From Clostridia bacterium (GTDB taxonomy: Bacteria > Bacillota > Clostridia > Christensenellales > Aristaeellaceae): a stretch of 64,000 nt of DNA. Positions 49,465 through 57,197 of the stretch are shown here, in pieces (positions within the stretch are counted from its first letter, which is position 1; every line of letters begins with the position of its first letter). Both the position numbers and the translations under genes were made by a program. Where the stretch lies: assembly GCA_017397895.1 (NCBI GenBank), contig JAFQHP010000017.1, forward strand, positions 120,975-184,974. The letters are read 5' to 3'. The notes under the pieces were generated by a model. The model was not told the DNA's origin, searched no databases, and saw nothing but the letters and a program-made list of their open reading frames with translations.

Positions 49465-49496
49465 TAAAAAAGCGGAAAAGGAGAGGCCTTTCCCGC
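49464..49496 (-). terminator. Terminator of the cysteine-rich gene
   Basis: On the minus strand GCGGGAAAGG and CCTTTTCCGC pair (one G-T) and are followed by TTTTTT. Confidence 0.85.
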
Positions 49497-49508
49497 AAAG
49501 ATATGGGT

Positions 49509-50060
49509 TTATTTGCAGCAATGGGGCTGGGGGTACCAGGGCCGGTCGTCACAGCGGGGGGACGGATGTGCGGTGCCCATGATGCAGGGAGCAAGCAGGT
49601 AAGCGTCGATGGATACGTCAAGCAATGCGCTGCATTCGCAGGGGGAGCAGGGGCTGCCGTTACAGGCAAGGTGAACGGATGCGGCTATATAGGGCTGCGC
49701 TTTGCAGGTATCCTGATCCTGGCAGTGCAGGCGAAGGAGCACTTCCTCCTCAAGGCATGTGTTCAGGCAGAAGGTGCGGCCGCATTGGCCGCACAGGGTG
49801 AGGACCACAGGGATTTTCACTTGCAGCCGGACGGAGCCGTTCATCCGGCATGGCAGCAGGTCATACATAGGGGAGTGCTGAACTGCAATATGCTGCAGGG
49901 TAAAGGGGGCTTCCATGCCGCAGGGGATATTTTCCAGGGGGAATGTATATCGGCAGCTGCGGCGGCAGAGTTTTCCCATGCCAAGAATGCGGTGAACAAG
50001 GAAACTTTCCCCACAGGGGGCGGGTGGTTTACAGATGGGGACACACGGGCGGGGCTTCAT
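49509..50060 (-). CDS. Cysteine-rich protein, possible spore-surface protein
   Basis: 183 residues with 21 Cys (about 11%), spread through the whole length and often in CxxC or CxC pairs (CGQCGRTFC, CSPCEC). The centre has alternating hydrophobic strands (VRLQVKIPVVLTLC, EVLLRLHC, YIAASVHLAC, ALLDVSIDAYLLAPC). There is no signal peptide. Cross-linked Cys-rich proteins are frequent in spore coats and exosporium of Clostridia, and this region has sporulation genes nearby, but no family is recognised. GGGAGG precedes ATG 50060; this site is part of a terminator-like hairpin. Confidence 0.7.
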   Translation of the reverse strand: MKPRPCVPICKPPAPCGESFLVHRILGMGKLCRRSCRYTFPLENIPCGMEAPFTLQHIAVQHSPMYDLLPCRMNGSVRLQVKIPVVLTLCGQCGRTFCLNTCLEEEVLLRLHCQDQDTCKAQPYIAASVHLACNGSPCSPCECSALLDVSIDAYLLAPCIMGTAHPSPRCDDRPWYPQPHCCK

Positions 50061-50061
50061 G

Positions 50062-50104
50062 AAAAAACCTCCCTTCCAGGTATATTTCATCCTATGAAGG
50101 GAGG
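50062..50104 (-). terminator. Terminator/ribosome-site hairpin before the cysteine-rich gene
   Basis: On the minus strand CCTCCCTTC (50104-50096) pairs perfectly with GAAGGGAGG (50076-50068), followed by six T and C just before ATG 50060. It serves as terminator for the upstream gene, and its 3' arm contains the ribosome site of the next. Confidence 0.75.
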
Positions 50105-50122
50105 CAATATCGGGTGCAAATA

Positions 50123-51301
50123 TTATTCGGCAAAGCCGTTGTCCGTCTGCGTCAGGATGCGGCCGTATGCGTCATAGAGGATGGCTATATCCCGCTTTTC
50201 CTGATGCCAGATTTTCTTTTTGTCCAGCTTGATGTGTATATTGCCCTCTGCGTTTTTCCCGCCGATGATGCATTTGTCTCCAGGTGCCAGCGTCATATCC
50301 GGCAGCGGGAACAAATCTTCTCCCTTGGAAGAATAAAGCGTGCAGCCGGACAAGGTGACGGTTTCCGTTCCCTGGTTTTTCAAAGTCAGGGTATCATCGG
50401 AGAGGGAAATGGAAGCGGAAAGCGCGGTGATGCGCTTGGGAATGCCCGGCCAGGCCATGTCCGAAACGGTGACGGAGCCGTTTTGAAGGGAAACGTAAAT
50501 GGCGTCCTGAGCGTCCTGAGAAACGTAGGTTTTGCAATTGACGGCGGCAAGCCTTGCAAGGGTGGAGGGTGCAGGGGTGTCCTTTTCCTGGAAGGTATTG
50601 GTGAGCATCAGGGCCACCTTTGGCTTCACCTTTTGCAAAAGGGCGGCGGATGTAGCGCCGCTGTCCCCGTGATGGCCGCATTTGAGCACATCGGCCTGGG
50701 ACAGGAGATTGCGGGAGAGAAGATCGTATTCTTCCTCTTCCTTCATGTCTCCGGTGAAGAGAATGGAGCCGTGGGGAGAGGTGAAGTGCATCACCAGGGA
50801 ATTGTTGTTTTCGTTGTCTTCATTCACCCGCACAGGGCCCAGCACCGTGAATGCCGTTTCCTCATCCGGCCGGACCACATCCCCCTGACGCAGGAAGGTG
50901 ACCTGCATGCCCCTTTCCTTGGCGGCTTTTACGGCGGGATGCTTGTTTTCCTTCACGTCATAGTAAATGGCAGCGGCATACAGTGCATCGATTTCGATGT
51001 CACTTTGGAACAACTGCTCCAGCCCGCCTTCGTGATCGTTGTGGCAATGGGTGAGAAATACGCCGTGAAGGCGGCGGATGTTCAGCTGCTCAAGGGCAGT
51101 TTCCAGGGCGGGATAGGTGTGCGCATAGCCGGTGTCGATGAGATAGGCCTTGCCGCCGGAAAGCAGCAGCATACAATCCGCCTTGCCGATGTTCAGGCAA
51201 TAAAGCTGCACCATGGAAGGAACCTCCTTTGTTTCGGGGATAGCCGCAAGCGGCAGAAGCGCAAAAATTAACAGAAAAGCTAAGATGCGTCGGATGCCCA
51301 T
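50123..51301 (-). CDS. Secreted ComEC-like metallo-beta-lactamase-fold protein
   Basis: 392 residues. A signal peptide (about 1-21) precedes an MBL domain with LTHCHNDHEGG (HxHxDH type), an FTGDMKEEEE metal Asp and KCGHHGDSGATS, as in the ComEC C-terminal domain. Residues about 285-390 form a beta domain like a lamin-tail domain. It may cut extracellular DNA or nucleotides. GGAGGTGAACC precedes ATG 51301. It lies 20 bases after the second MBL gene, both in one transcript. Confidence 0.85.
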   Translation of the reverse strand: MGIRRILAFLLIFALLPLAAIPETKEVPSMVQLYCLNIGKADCMLLLSGGKAYLIDTGYAHTYPALETALEQLNIRRLHGVFLTHCHNDHEGGLEQLFQSDIEIDALYAAAIYYDVKENKHPAVKAAKERGMQVTFLRQGDVVRPDEETAFTVLGPVRVNEDNENNNSLVMHFTSPHGSILFTGDMKEEEEYDLLSRNLLSQADVLKCGHHGDSGATSAALLQKVKPKVALMLTNTFQEKDTPAPSTLARLAAVNCKTYVSQDAQDAIYVSLQNGSVTVSDMAWPGIPKRITALSASISLSDDTLTLKNQGTETVTLSGCTLYSSKGEDLFPLPDMTLAPGDKCIIGGKNAEGNIHIKLDKKKIWHQEKRDIAILYDAYGRILTQTDNGFAE

Positions 51302-51321
51302 GGTTCACCTCCGGTTCAGGA

Positions 51322-52122
51322 TCAGATTTCGAACACAGCGCCGGAAGACAGCCGGTGCAGCCTTTCTTTCATGATGGATTTAAGAAAAGCGTAAGGCGCT
51401 TCGCCGGTACAGTGGCCGGTGTAATAGACGGTAGGGGAAGAGAGCAGATAATCCGCCGTATCCTTCAGGAGCTGCTGCCCCTCATCGGTGTTGGGGTCTG
51501 TGTGCATCAGGTGAAAGCCGCCGATGAACACATCCGGCCGGAACCAGTGGATCAGGTTCCGGATGCCCTTGTGGGAGCAGCCGCTGACCAGGATGCGCCT
51601 GCCTCTTTCCAGGATCAGAAGATACTGCTCGTGGATAAAACGATCTGGCTGCATCATTCCATCCCGCTTTTCCGTCAGGCCGTCGGCATCGATGGGGAAG
51701 CGGGGAAGGAGGTCGTTGCAGGTGAAAAGGGTCAGATTGTTGTCGATGGAAAGAACGCCGGGGATGAGAAGGGTGCGGCCGTCATATGGATTCCTGATCG
51801 CTTGATCTAGGCCGATGTACTTGCCGTTTGCGTTATAATATTCGCCCAAAGCATCGGGCTGGAGGCAGAGGGGGGCCTTTTTGTTCCGGGCGAAAAAAAC
51901 AGGCAGGCCACCGCCGTGGTCGTAATGGCCGTGGGATAATACGGCAATATCGGCATCGGAAAGGGAAATGCCCATGGATTGAGCATTGACGGAAAAGGCC
52001 TCCGTCTTCCCCATATCAAATAGAATATGGTGATGGCCGGTTTCAATATACAGGCTCAGCCCGTGTTCGCACAGGTATTGCGATGAAATGGCTGTATTTT
52101 CACAAAGAACAGATAGTTTCAT
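51322..52122 (-). CDS. Metallo-beta-lactamase-fold hydrolase
   Basis: 266 residues. The motif SHGHYDHGGGL binds two metals; further ligands are SGCSHKG and the closing TGHCTGEAP. It resembles the MBL group that includes the dihydropterin-ribofuranosyl-aminobenzene phosphate synthase-like proteins. There is no signal peptide. GGGAGG precedes ATG 52122. It is the first gene of the pair with 50123-51301, diverging from tig. Confidence 0.85.
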   Translation of the reverse strand: MKLSVLCENTAISSQYLCEHGLSLYIETGHHHILFDMGKTEAFSVNAQSMGISLSDADIAVLSHGHYDHGGGLPVFFARNKKAPLCLQPDALGEYYNANGKYIGLDQAIRNPYDGRTLLIPGVLSIDNNLTLFTCNDLLPRFPIDADGLTEKRDGMMQPDRFIHEQYLLILERGRRILVSGCSHKGIRNLIHWFRPDVFIGGFHLMHTDPNTDEGQQLLKDTADYLLSSPTVYYTGHCTGEAPYAFLKSIMKERLHRLSSGAVFEI

Positions 52123-52149
52123 GCTGCGCCTCCCGATAATGGTAATTTC

Positions 52150-52178
52150 AGTATACCACAAACCCATAAAAAGTGAAA
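52150..52178 (-). promoter_or_regulatory. Promoter of the MBL pair
   Basis: On the minus strand TTTCAC (52173-52178) and TATACT (52150-52155) with a 17-base spacer. Confidence 0.6.
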
Positions 52179-52246
52179 GAGAAACGCAGGGCGTACAAAA
52201 TGCGTTTTTTATAAGAAAAACAGGGAAGAAATATGGGGCATTATGC

Positions 52247-52275
52247 TTGCATTTCATTTTATTGTGTGTTATTAT
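52247..52275 (+). promoter_or_regulatory. Promoter of tig
   Basis: TTGCAT (52247-52252) and TATTAT (52270-52275) with a 17-base spacer, leaving a leader of about 70 bases. Confidence 0.7.
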
Positions 52276-52347
52276 GTACGATAGTGTTCTGTGCGCTGTG
52301 CAGAATACAATGGCGCCGAATAAGGCGGATAACGGAGGTTGTTCCTA

Positions 52348-53721
52348 ATGGGCTACACGGTAGAAAAAGTTTCCGGTAATCAAGTGAAAATCGCTTTCGA
52401 AATCGCTGCTGAACAGTTTGACGCTGCGGTGCAGAAGGCCTATCTGAAAGTGCGCGGCCGCGTGAACGTGCCCGGCTTCCGCAAGGGCAAGGCCCCCCGG
52501 AAGATGATCGAAAGCATGTACGGCGAAGCCATTTTCTATGATGATGCTTTTGATATCCTTTTCCCCGAAGCTTACGAAGCTGCGGTGAAGGAAAATGATA
52601 TCCAGGTTGTGGACCGTCCCGAAGTGGACACTGTTGACCAGATCGGCGTGGGCCAGGACCTGAAGTTCACGGTGAAGGTATTTGTGAAGCCCGAAGTGGA
52701 ACTGGGCAACTACAAGGGCCTGAAGGCTGTGAAGTATGTGCACAAGGTGCAGGAAGACGAAATTGACGCCCGCATCCAGCAGGATGTGGAAAAGGCCACC
52801 ACCATGGCTGATGTGGAAGACCGCGCTGTGGAAAACGGCGACATCGTGAACCTGGATTATGCCGGTTCCGTGGACGGCGTTGCCTTTGAAGGCGGCACCG
52901 CTCAGGGCCAGACCCTGGAAATCGGCTCCGGTCACTTCATCCCCGGCTTCGAAGAACAGATGATCGGCATGAACCTGAACGAAGAAAAGGATCTGTCCGT
53001 CAAGTTCCCCGAACAGTATCACGCTGAAAACCTGGCCGGTAAGGACGCCATCTTCCATGTGAAGGTGAACGGCATCCAGGTGAAGGTGAAGCCCGAACTG
53101 GATGACGATTTTGCCGCTGACGTCAGCGATAAGGAAACCTTCGCCGACTATAAGGCCATGATCGTTGCCGAACTGGAAGAAAAGGCCCAGAAGAATGCTG
53201 CCATCCAGCTGGAAAACAACCTGGTGCAGCAGGCTGTGGACGCCGCTGATTGCGACATCCCCGAAGCCATGATCGAAGGCGAAACCGACATCATGATCCG
53301 CGAAATGCAGATGCGGATGATGTATCAGGGCCTGCGCTTTGAAGATTACCTGAAGTTCACCGGCCAGACCGAAGAACAGGTTCGGGAAATGTACAAGGGC
53401 GAAGCCAAGAACCGGGTGAAGATGCAGCTGGTGCTGGAAGCCATGATCAAGGCTGAAAACATCGTGCCCACCGAAGAAGAAGTGGAAAAGGCCTTCGCCG
53501 AAGAAGCGGAACGTGCCGGCCGTACCGTGGAAGAATTCAAGGCCAGCCTGAACGATCGCCAGAAGGAATACCTGAAGGACAACGCCGCCATCCGCAAGGT
53601 GGTGGACCTGATCGTGGAAACTGCCCAAGTGGAAGAAAAGGACGAAGCCGAACAGGTTTCTGCCGCTGACGCCATGAACGCTGTGGAACAGGTTGCCGAA
53701 GCTGTTTCCGACGAAGAATAA
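52348..53721 (+). CDS. tig: Trigger factor
   Basis: 457 residues. Domains: ribosome-binding N-domain with VPGFRKGKAPRKMIE (the trigger factor signature, about 40-55), a peptidyl-prolyl isomerase FKBP domain (about 155-235; NLDYAGSVDG, IPGFEEQMIGM) and the helical C-domain to the end, with an Ala/Glu-rich tail of about 30 residues. It holds new chains on the ribosome. GGAGG precedes ATG 52348. Codons are strongly biased like the hydrogenase operon, suggesting high expression. clpP and clpX follow. Confidence 0.96.
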   Translation: MGYTVEKVSGNQVKIAFEIAAEQFDAAVQKAYLKVRGRVNVPGFRKGKAPRKMIESMYGEAIFYDDAFDILFPEAYEAAVKENDIQVVDRPEVDTVDQIGVGQDLKFTVKVFVKPEVELGNYKGLKAVKYVHKVQEDEIDARIQQDVEKATTMADVEDRAVENGDIVNLDYAGSVDGVAFEGGTAQGQTLEIGSGHFIPGFEEQMIGMNLNEEKDLSVKFPEQYHAENLAGKDAIFHVKVNGIQVKVKPELDDDFAADVSDKETFADYKAMIVAELEEKAQKNAAIQLENNLVQQAVDAADCDIPEAMIEGETDIMIREMQMRMMYQGLRFEDYLKFTGQTEEQVREMYKGEAKNRVKMQLVLEAMIKAENIVPTEEEVEKAFAEEAERAGRTVEEFKASLNDRQKEYLKDNAAIRKVVDLIVETAQVEEKDEAEQVSAADAMNAVEQVAEAVSDEE

Positions 53722-53773
53722 TCCCTATTTTTCCGGCATAAGATAGATGATGAAACGGAAGGAGGAAAGGCGC

Positions 53774-54358
53774 ATGTCTCTCATTCCTTATGTGGTTGAA
53801 CAAACGGCCGGCGGCGAGCGGAGCTATGATATCTACTCGCGTCTGCTGAAAGACCGGGTAATTTTCCTGGGCAGCGAAATTAACGACCAGGTGGCAAACA
53901 CCATCGTGGCCCAGCTTTTGTTCCTGGAAACGGAAAACCCGGATGCGGAAATTTCCCTGTACATCAACAGCCCCGGCGGTTCTGTCACCGCAGGGATGGC
54001 CATCTACGATACCATGAACTACATCAAGTGCCCTGTGCGCACGGTGTGCATTGGTATGGCTGCCAGCATGGGCGCTTTCCTGCTGATGGCCGGCGAAAAG
54101 GGCAAGCGCCTGGCGCTGCCCAACAGCGAAGTGATGATCCATCAGCCCTCCGGCGGCGCTTCCGGCCAGAGTACGGATGTGTGCATCCATGCTGAATGGC
54201 TGCTGCGTACCAAGAAAAAGATGAATGCCCTGATGGCTGAAATGTCCGGCCAGCCCATCGAAAAGCTGAGCCAGGATGTGGAACGTGATTATTTCATGAC
54301 CGCACAGGAGGCCTTGGAATACGGCATCATCGACGAAATCTATCAACCCCGGAAGTAA
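53774..54358 (+). CDS. clpP: ATP-dependent Clp protease proteolytic subunit
   Basis: 194 residues. The catalytic Ser is in GMAASMGAF, the His in MIHQPSGG and the Asp about 50 residues later (VERDYFM). [16 protein letters not shown] is the signature. ClpP forms the proteolytic chamber that works with ClpX. GGAGGAAAG precedes ATG 53774; an in-frame ATG at 53747 has no site. It lies between tig and clpX, the common order. Confidence 0.97.
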   Translation: MSLIPYVVEQTAGGERSYDIYSRLLKDRVIFLGSEINDQVANTIVAQLLFLETENPDAEISLYINSPGGSVTAGMAIYDTMNYIKCPVRTVCIGMAASMGAFLLMAGEKGKRLALPNSEVMIHQPSGGASGQSTDVCIHAEWLLRTKKKMNALMAEMSGQPIEKLSQDVERDYFMTAQEALEYGIIDEIYQPRK

Positions 54359-54385
54359 ATATCCGGAGAAAAGTAAGAGGTAACT

Positions 54386-55696
54386 ATGCCCAAAGACGAT
54401 ATGACGCCCCGGAAGCGGCGCTGCTCCTTCTGCGGCAAATCTGCCGAGCAGGTGAGGCGGCTGGTGGCCGGTCCGGGTGCGTATATCTGCAATGAATGCA
54501 TTGCCCTTTGCAACGAAATCATTTCCGATGATATCGATGTGATGGACGCCCATGAAATGCACGATATCCCCCTTCCTTCCGAGATGAAGAAGGTGCTGGA
54601 TGATTATGTGATCGGCCAGGAACAGGCGAAGAAAACCCTTTGCGTGGCTGTCTACAATCACTACAAGCGCATTTCTGCCCCCCGGAAGAAGGACGACGTG
54701 GAGCTGCAAAAGAGCAATATCCTGATGGTTGGCCCCACCGGCTGCGGTAAAACTTACCTGGCCCAGAGCCTGGCCAGGATTCTGGATGTGCCCTTTGCCA
54801 TTGCGGATGCAACGGCGCTGACGGAAGCCGGCTATGTGGGCGAGGATGTGGAAAACATCCTGCTGCGGCTGATCCAGGCTGCTGGGAACGATATCCGTGC
54901 GGCGGAACGCGGCATTGTGTACATTGACGAAATTGATAAGATCGCAAGAAAAGGCGAAAACGTGTCCATCACCCGGGACGTAAGCGGCGAAGGCGTGCAG
55001 CAGGCGCTGCTGAAGATTCTGGAAGGCACGGTGGCCAATGTGCCGCCCCAGGGCGGACGCAAGCATCCTCATCAGGAATGTTTGCAGATTGACACCACCA
55101 ACATCCTGTTCATCTGCGGCGGTGCCTTCGATGGCCTCAGCCGCATCATTGAACAGCGGATTGGCAAAAAGCAGATGGGCTTCGGCGCTGATCCCACATC
55201 CGCCAGGGATAAGCTGGACGGCGATGTGCTGCGACAGATGCGGCCGGAAGATCTGATGAAATTCGGCCTGATTCCGGAATTCATCGGCCGTCTGCCTGTG
55301 ACGGTGACCCTGGAAAAGCTGGACGAAAGCGCACTGGTGAAAATCCTCACCCAGCCCCGCAATGCCCTGGTGAAACAGTATCAGAAGCTGATGAGCCTGG
55401 ACGATGTGCAGCTGGAATTTGACGACGACGCCCTGTACGCCATCGCTTCCAAAGCCATTGCCCAAAAGAGCGGCGCCCGCGGCCTGCGTGCCATCATTGA
55501 AGGTGCGCTGCTGGACACCATGTTTGAGCTTCCTGCCAAGAAGGAAGTGGGCACGGTGCGCATCACCAAAGGCGTGGTGGAAAACGGCGAAAGCCCGGTA
55601 TTGAAAATCCGGGAAGCAAAAACCGTTGCCAAAAAGACCAGGCCCAAGGCGGTACCTGCTGCTGAAGACGCAGGAGATGCACCCAGCGCCAGTTAA
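54386..55696 (+). CDS. clpX: ATP-dependent Clp protease ATP-binding subunit ClpX
   Basis: 436 residues. The zinc-binding domain has two CxxC pairs ([15 protein letters not shown]). The AAA core shows Walker A GPTGCGKT, pore loop GYVGED, Walker [10 protein letters not shown] and ISGFLMIG-type IGF region in variant form, then the [14 protein letters not shown] stretch. ClpX unfolds proteins and feeds ClpP. AAGAGG precedes ATG 54386, 27 bases after clpP. A strong terminator follows. Confidence 0.97.
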   Translation: MPKDDMTPRKRRCSFCGKSAEQVRRLVAGPGAYICNECIALCNEIISDDIDVMDAHEMHDIPLPSEMKKVLDDYVIGQEQAKKTLCVAVYNHYKRISAPRKKDDVELQKSNILMVGPTGCGKTYLAQSLARILDVPFAIADATALTEAGYVGEDVENILLRLIQAAGNDIRAAERGIVYIDEIDKIARKGENVSITRDVSGEGVQQALLKILEGTVANVPPQGGRKHPHQECLQIDTTNILFICGGAFDGLSRIIEQRIGKKQMGFGADPTSARDKLDGDVLRQMRPEDLMKFGLIPEFIGRLPVTVTLEKLDESALVKILTQPRNALVKQYQKLMSLDDVQLEFDDDALYAIASKAIAQKSGARGLRAIIEGALLDTMFELPAKKEVGTVRITKGVVENGESPVLKIREAKTVAKKTRPKAVPAAEDAGDAPSAS

Positions 55697-55706
55697 TCGA
55701 AAAATG

Positions 55707-55733
55707 AAAGGAAGGCAAAAGCCTTCCTTTTTT
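55707..55733 (+). terminator. Terminator of tig-clpP-clpX
   Basis: AAAGGAAGGC and GCCTTCCTTT pair perfectly around AAAA, followed by TTT. Confidence 0.95.
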
Positions 55734-55734
55734 A

Positions 55735-55763
55735 TTGCAGGAAATGAAATGCTCTGTTACAAT
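55735..55763 (+). promoter_or_regulatory. Promoter of the pentapeptide-repeat gene
   Basis: TTGCAG (55735-55740) and TACAAT (55758-55763) with a 17-base spacer. Transcription would begin only about 10 bases before ATG 55781, so the leader is very short. Confidence 0.6.
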
Positions 55764-55780
55764 GGGGTGGGTGATATAGT

Positions 55781-56422
55781 ATGATGCAACCAAATGTGCC
55801 GGACAGGCTGGGGGACGCATTGCTGGAAGATGCGGTGGACCATGCGCTCTGTGAAGGAAACGATATTGAAAATATGCACTTTTATGGGGATCTGTTTCCC
55901 AATTGCGCCGGCAGGATGATTGAGTTCAGCGGATGTGTGTTCGAAAAATGCACCCTGGGCGAAAACGAAATTGAACGGATGGTGTTTGTGGATTGCGTGT
56001 TCATCCGCTGCGATCTGAGCCGGTGCAATCTGCGAAAAAGCACGCTGCAGCGGGTGAAGTTTACAGAATGCAGGTTGACAGGCGCTTCCTTTGAAGGGGG
56101 CGTACTGATGAGCGTTCTGTTCGAGAATTGTCAGATGGATTTTGTGAACCTTTCCGGCGCCAAGGCTCAGCAGATCACCATGGACCATTGTTCCATGAAA
56201 GAAAGCGCCTTTATGTCCTTCAAATGGAAGGAATGGGATGTGACGGAATGCAACCTGACAGGCTGTGAGTTCAGCGATACACCGCTGAAAGGGCTGGACG
56301 TTTCCAGCTGCCAGATTAACAACTGGCATACCGATTTGTATGCGCTCAGAGGCTTGAAGGTAACAAAAGAGCAGGCCGTACTGTTTGCCGGCCTGCTGGG
56401 GTTAAGCATTATGGATTTGTAA
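55781..56422 (+). CDS. Pentapeptide-repeat protein (Qnr/MfpA-like fold)
   Basis: 213 residues. From about residue 45 to 185 the sequence follows the five-residue pattern with hydrophobic or Phe centre (FSGCVFEKC, CDLSRCNLRKSTL, VNLSGAKAQQI), giving a right-handed quadrilateral helix as in Qnr and MfpA. The C-terminus LRGLKVTKEQAVLFAGLLG is typical of such proteins in Firmicutes. A role in guarding DNA gyrase is possible but most members are uncharacterised. The gene converges on the SpoU methylase gene and overlaps it by 14 bases. Confidence 0.85.
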   Translation: MMQPNVPDRLGDALLEDAVDHALCEGNDIENMHFYGDLFPNCAGRMIEFSGCVFEKCTLGENEIERMVFVDCVFIRCDLSRCNLRKSTLQRVKFTECRLTGASFEGGVLMSVLFENCQMDFVNLSGAKAQQITMDHCSMKESAFMSFKWKEWDVTECNLTGCEFSDTPLKGLDVSSCQINNWHTDLYALRGLKVTKEQAVLFAGLLGLSIMDL

Positions 56423-57197
56423 GCCTGTGCCGCAGGTCATCATACATCATGATGGCAGCAGCTACGGCTGCGTTCAGCGATTCTGCGCCGCCCATCATGG
56501 GCAGTTTCAGGCGCAGGGTCGCCTTTTCTTTGATTTTCGGGGAAATGCCTGCGCCTTCATTGCCGATGATGATGCAGGTGTTTTCTTTTCTCTCCCTGGG
56601 ATCAAAGAAGGGGGCGCCGGAAAGGTCGCCTGCCAGGATTTCAAAATCCTGCTGCTGAAGCTGATCCAGCGCATGGGAAAGATCGCTTGTCCTTACAACG
56701 GGCAGGCGGAAAATGCTGCCCATGGAAGCGCGAAGGGCCTTGGGGGAGAAAGGGTCCGCCGTCTTTTCATCGAACAGAAGGCCTGTGAAACCTGCAGCGT
56801 CCATGGTGCGCAGGATGGTGCCCACATTGCCTGGGTCCTGCACGGCGTTGAGGCATACAACACGGCTGCCAAGCGCCGAAAGTGCTGTGCTTTCCAGATA
56901 AGGGCACAGTGCTATGATGCCCTGAGGTGTTTTGGCATCGCAAAGGGATGCAAATACATGATCGGCCAGATAATGAACAGGCACATGGGCACATCCCGTA
57001 AGGAATGCAAACTTATCGGTGTATTTTTCGCTGATCAACAGTACAGCTGCTTTTCCTGTTTGTACCGCTTCCTGGGCCATATGCTCCCCTTCGGCGCAGA
57101 AAAGCCCCTGGGACACACGCTCTGCGTGGCTCTTGTTCAAAAGCCGCCACTTTTTTACCTGTGGATTCTGAAGGCTGGTGATGATTTCGGTATTCAT
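56409..57197 (-). CDS. SpoU/TrmH-family RNA 2'-O-methyltransferase
   Basis: 262 residues. The SPOUT fold motifs are VCLNAVQDPGNVGTILRTMDAAG, IIIGNEGAGISP, and LPMMGGAESLNAAVAAAI, which bind SAM in the knot and position RNA. The N-terminal substrate domain has QNPQVKKWRLLNKS. The likely target is 23S rRNA or a tRNA. Its ATG 57197 overlaps the stop of the 679-residue orphan (ATGA), so the two are cotranslated. Confidence 0.9.
   Translation of the reverse strand: MNTEIITSLQNPQVKKWRLLNKSHAERVSQGLFCAEGEHMAQEAVQTGKAAVLLISEKYTDKFAFLTGCAHVPVHYLADHVFASLCDAKTPQGIIALCPYLESTALSALGSRVVCLNAVQDPGNVGTILRTMDAAGFTGLLFDEKTADPFSPKALRASMGSIFRLPVVRTSDLSHALDQLQQQDFEILAGDLSGAPFFDPRERKENTCIIIGNEGAGISPKIKEKATLRLKLPMMGGAESLNAAVAAAIMMYDDLRHRLTNP

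Noticed and set aside
53537..55465. A 642-residue minus-strand frame across clpP and clpX
   Set aside because: Antisense of recognised genes without ribosome site; same codon-bias effect.
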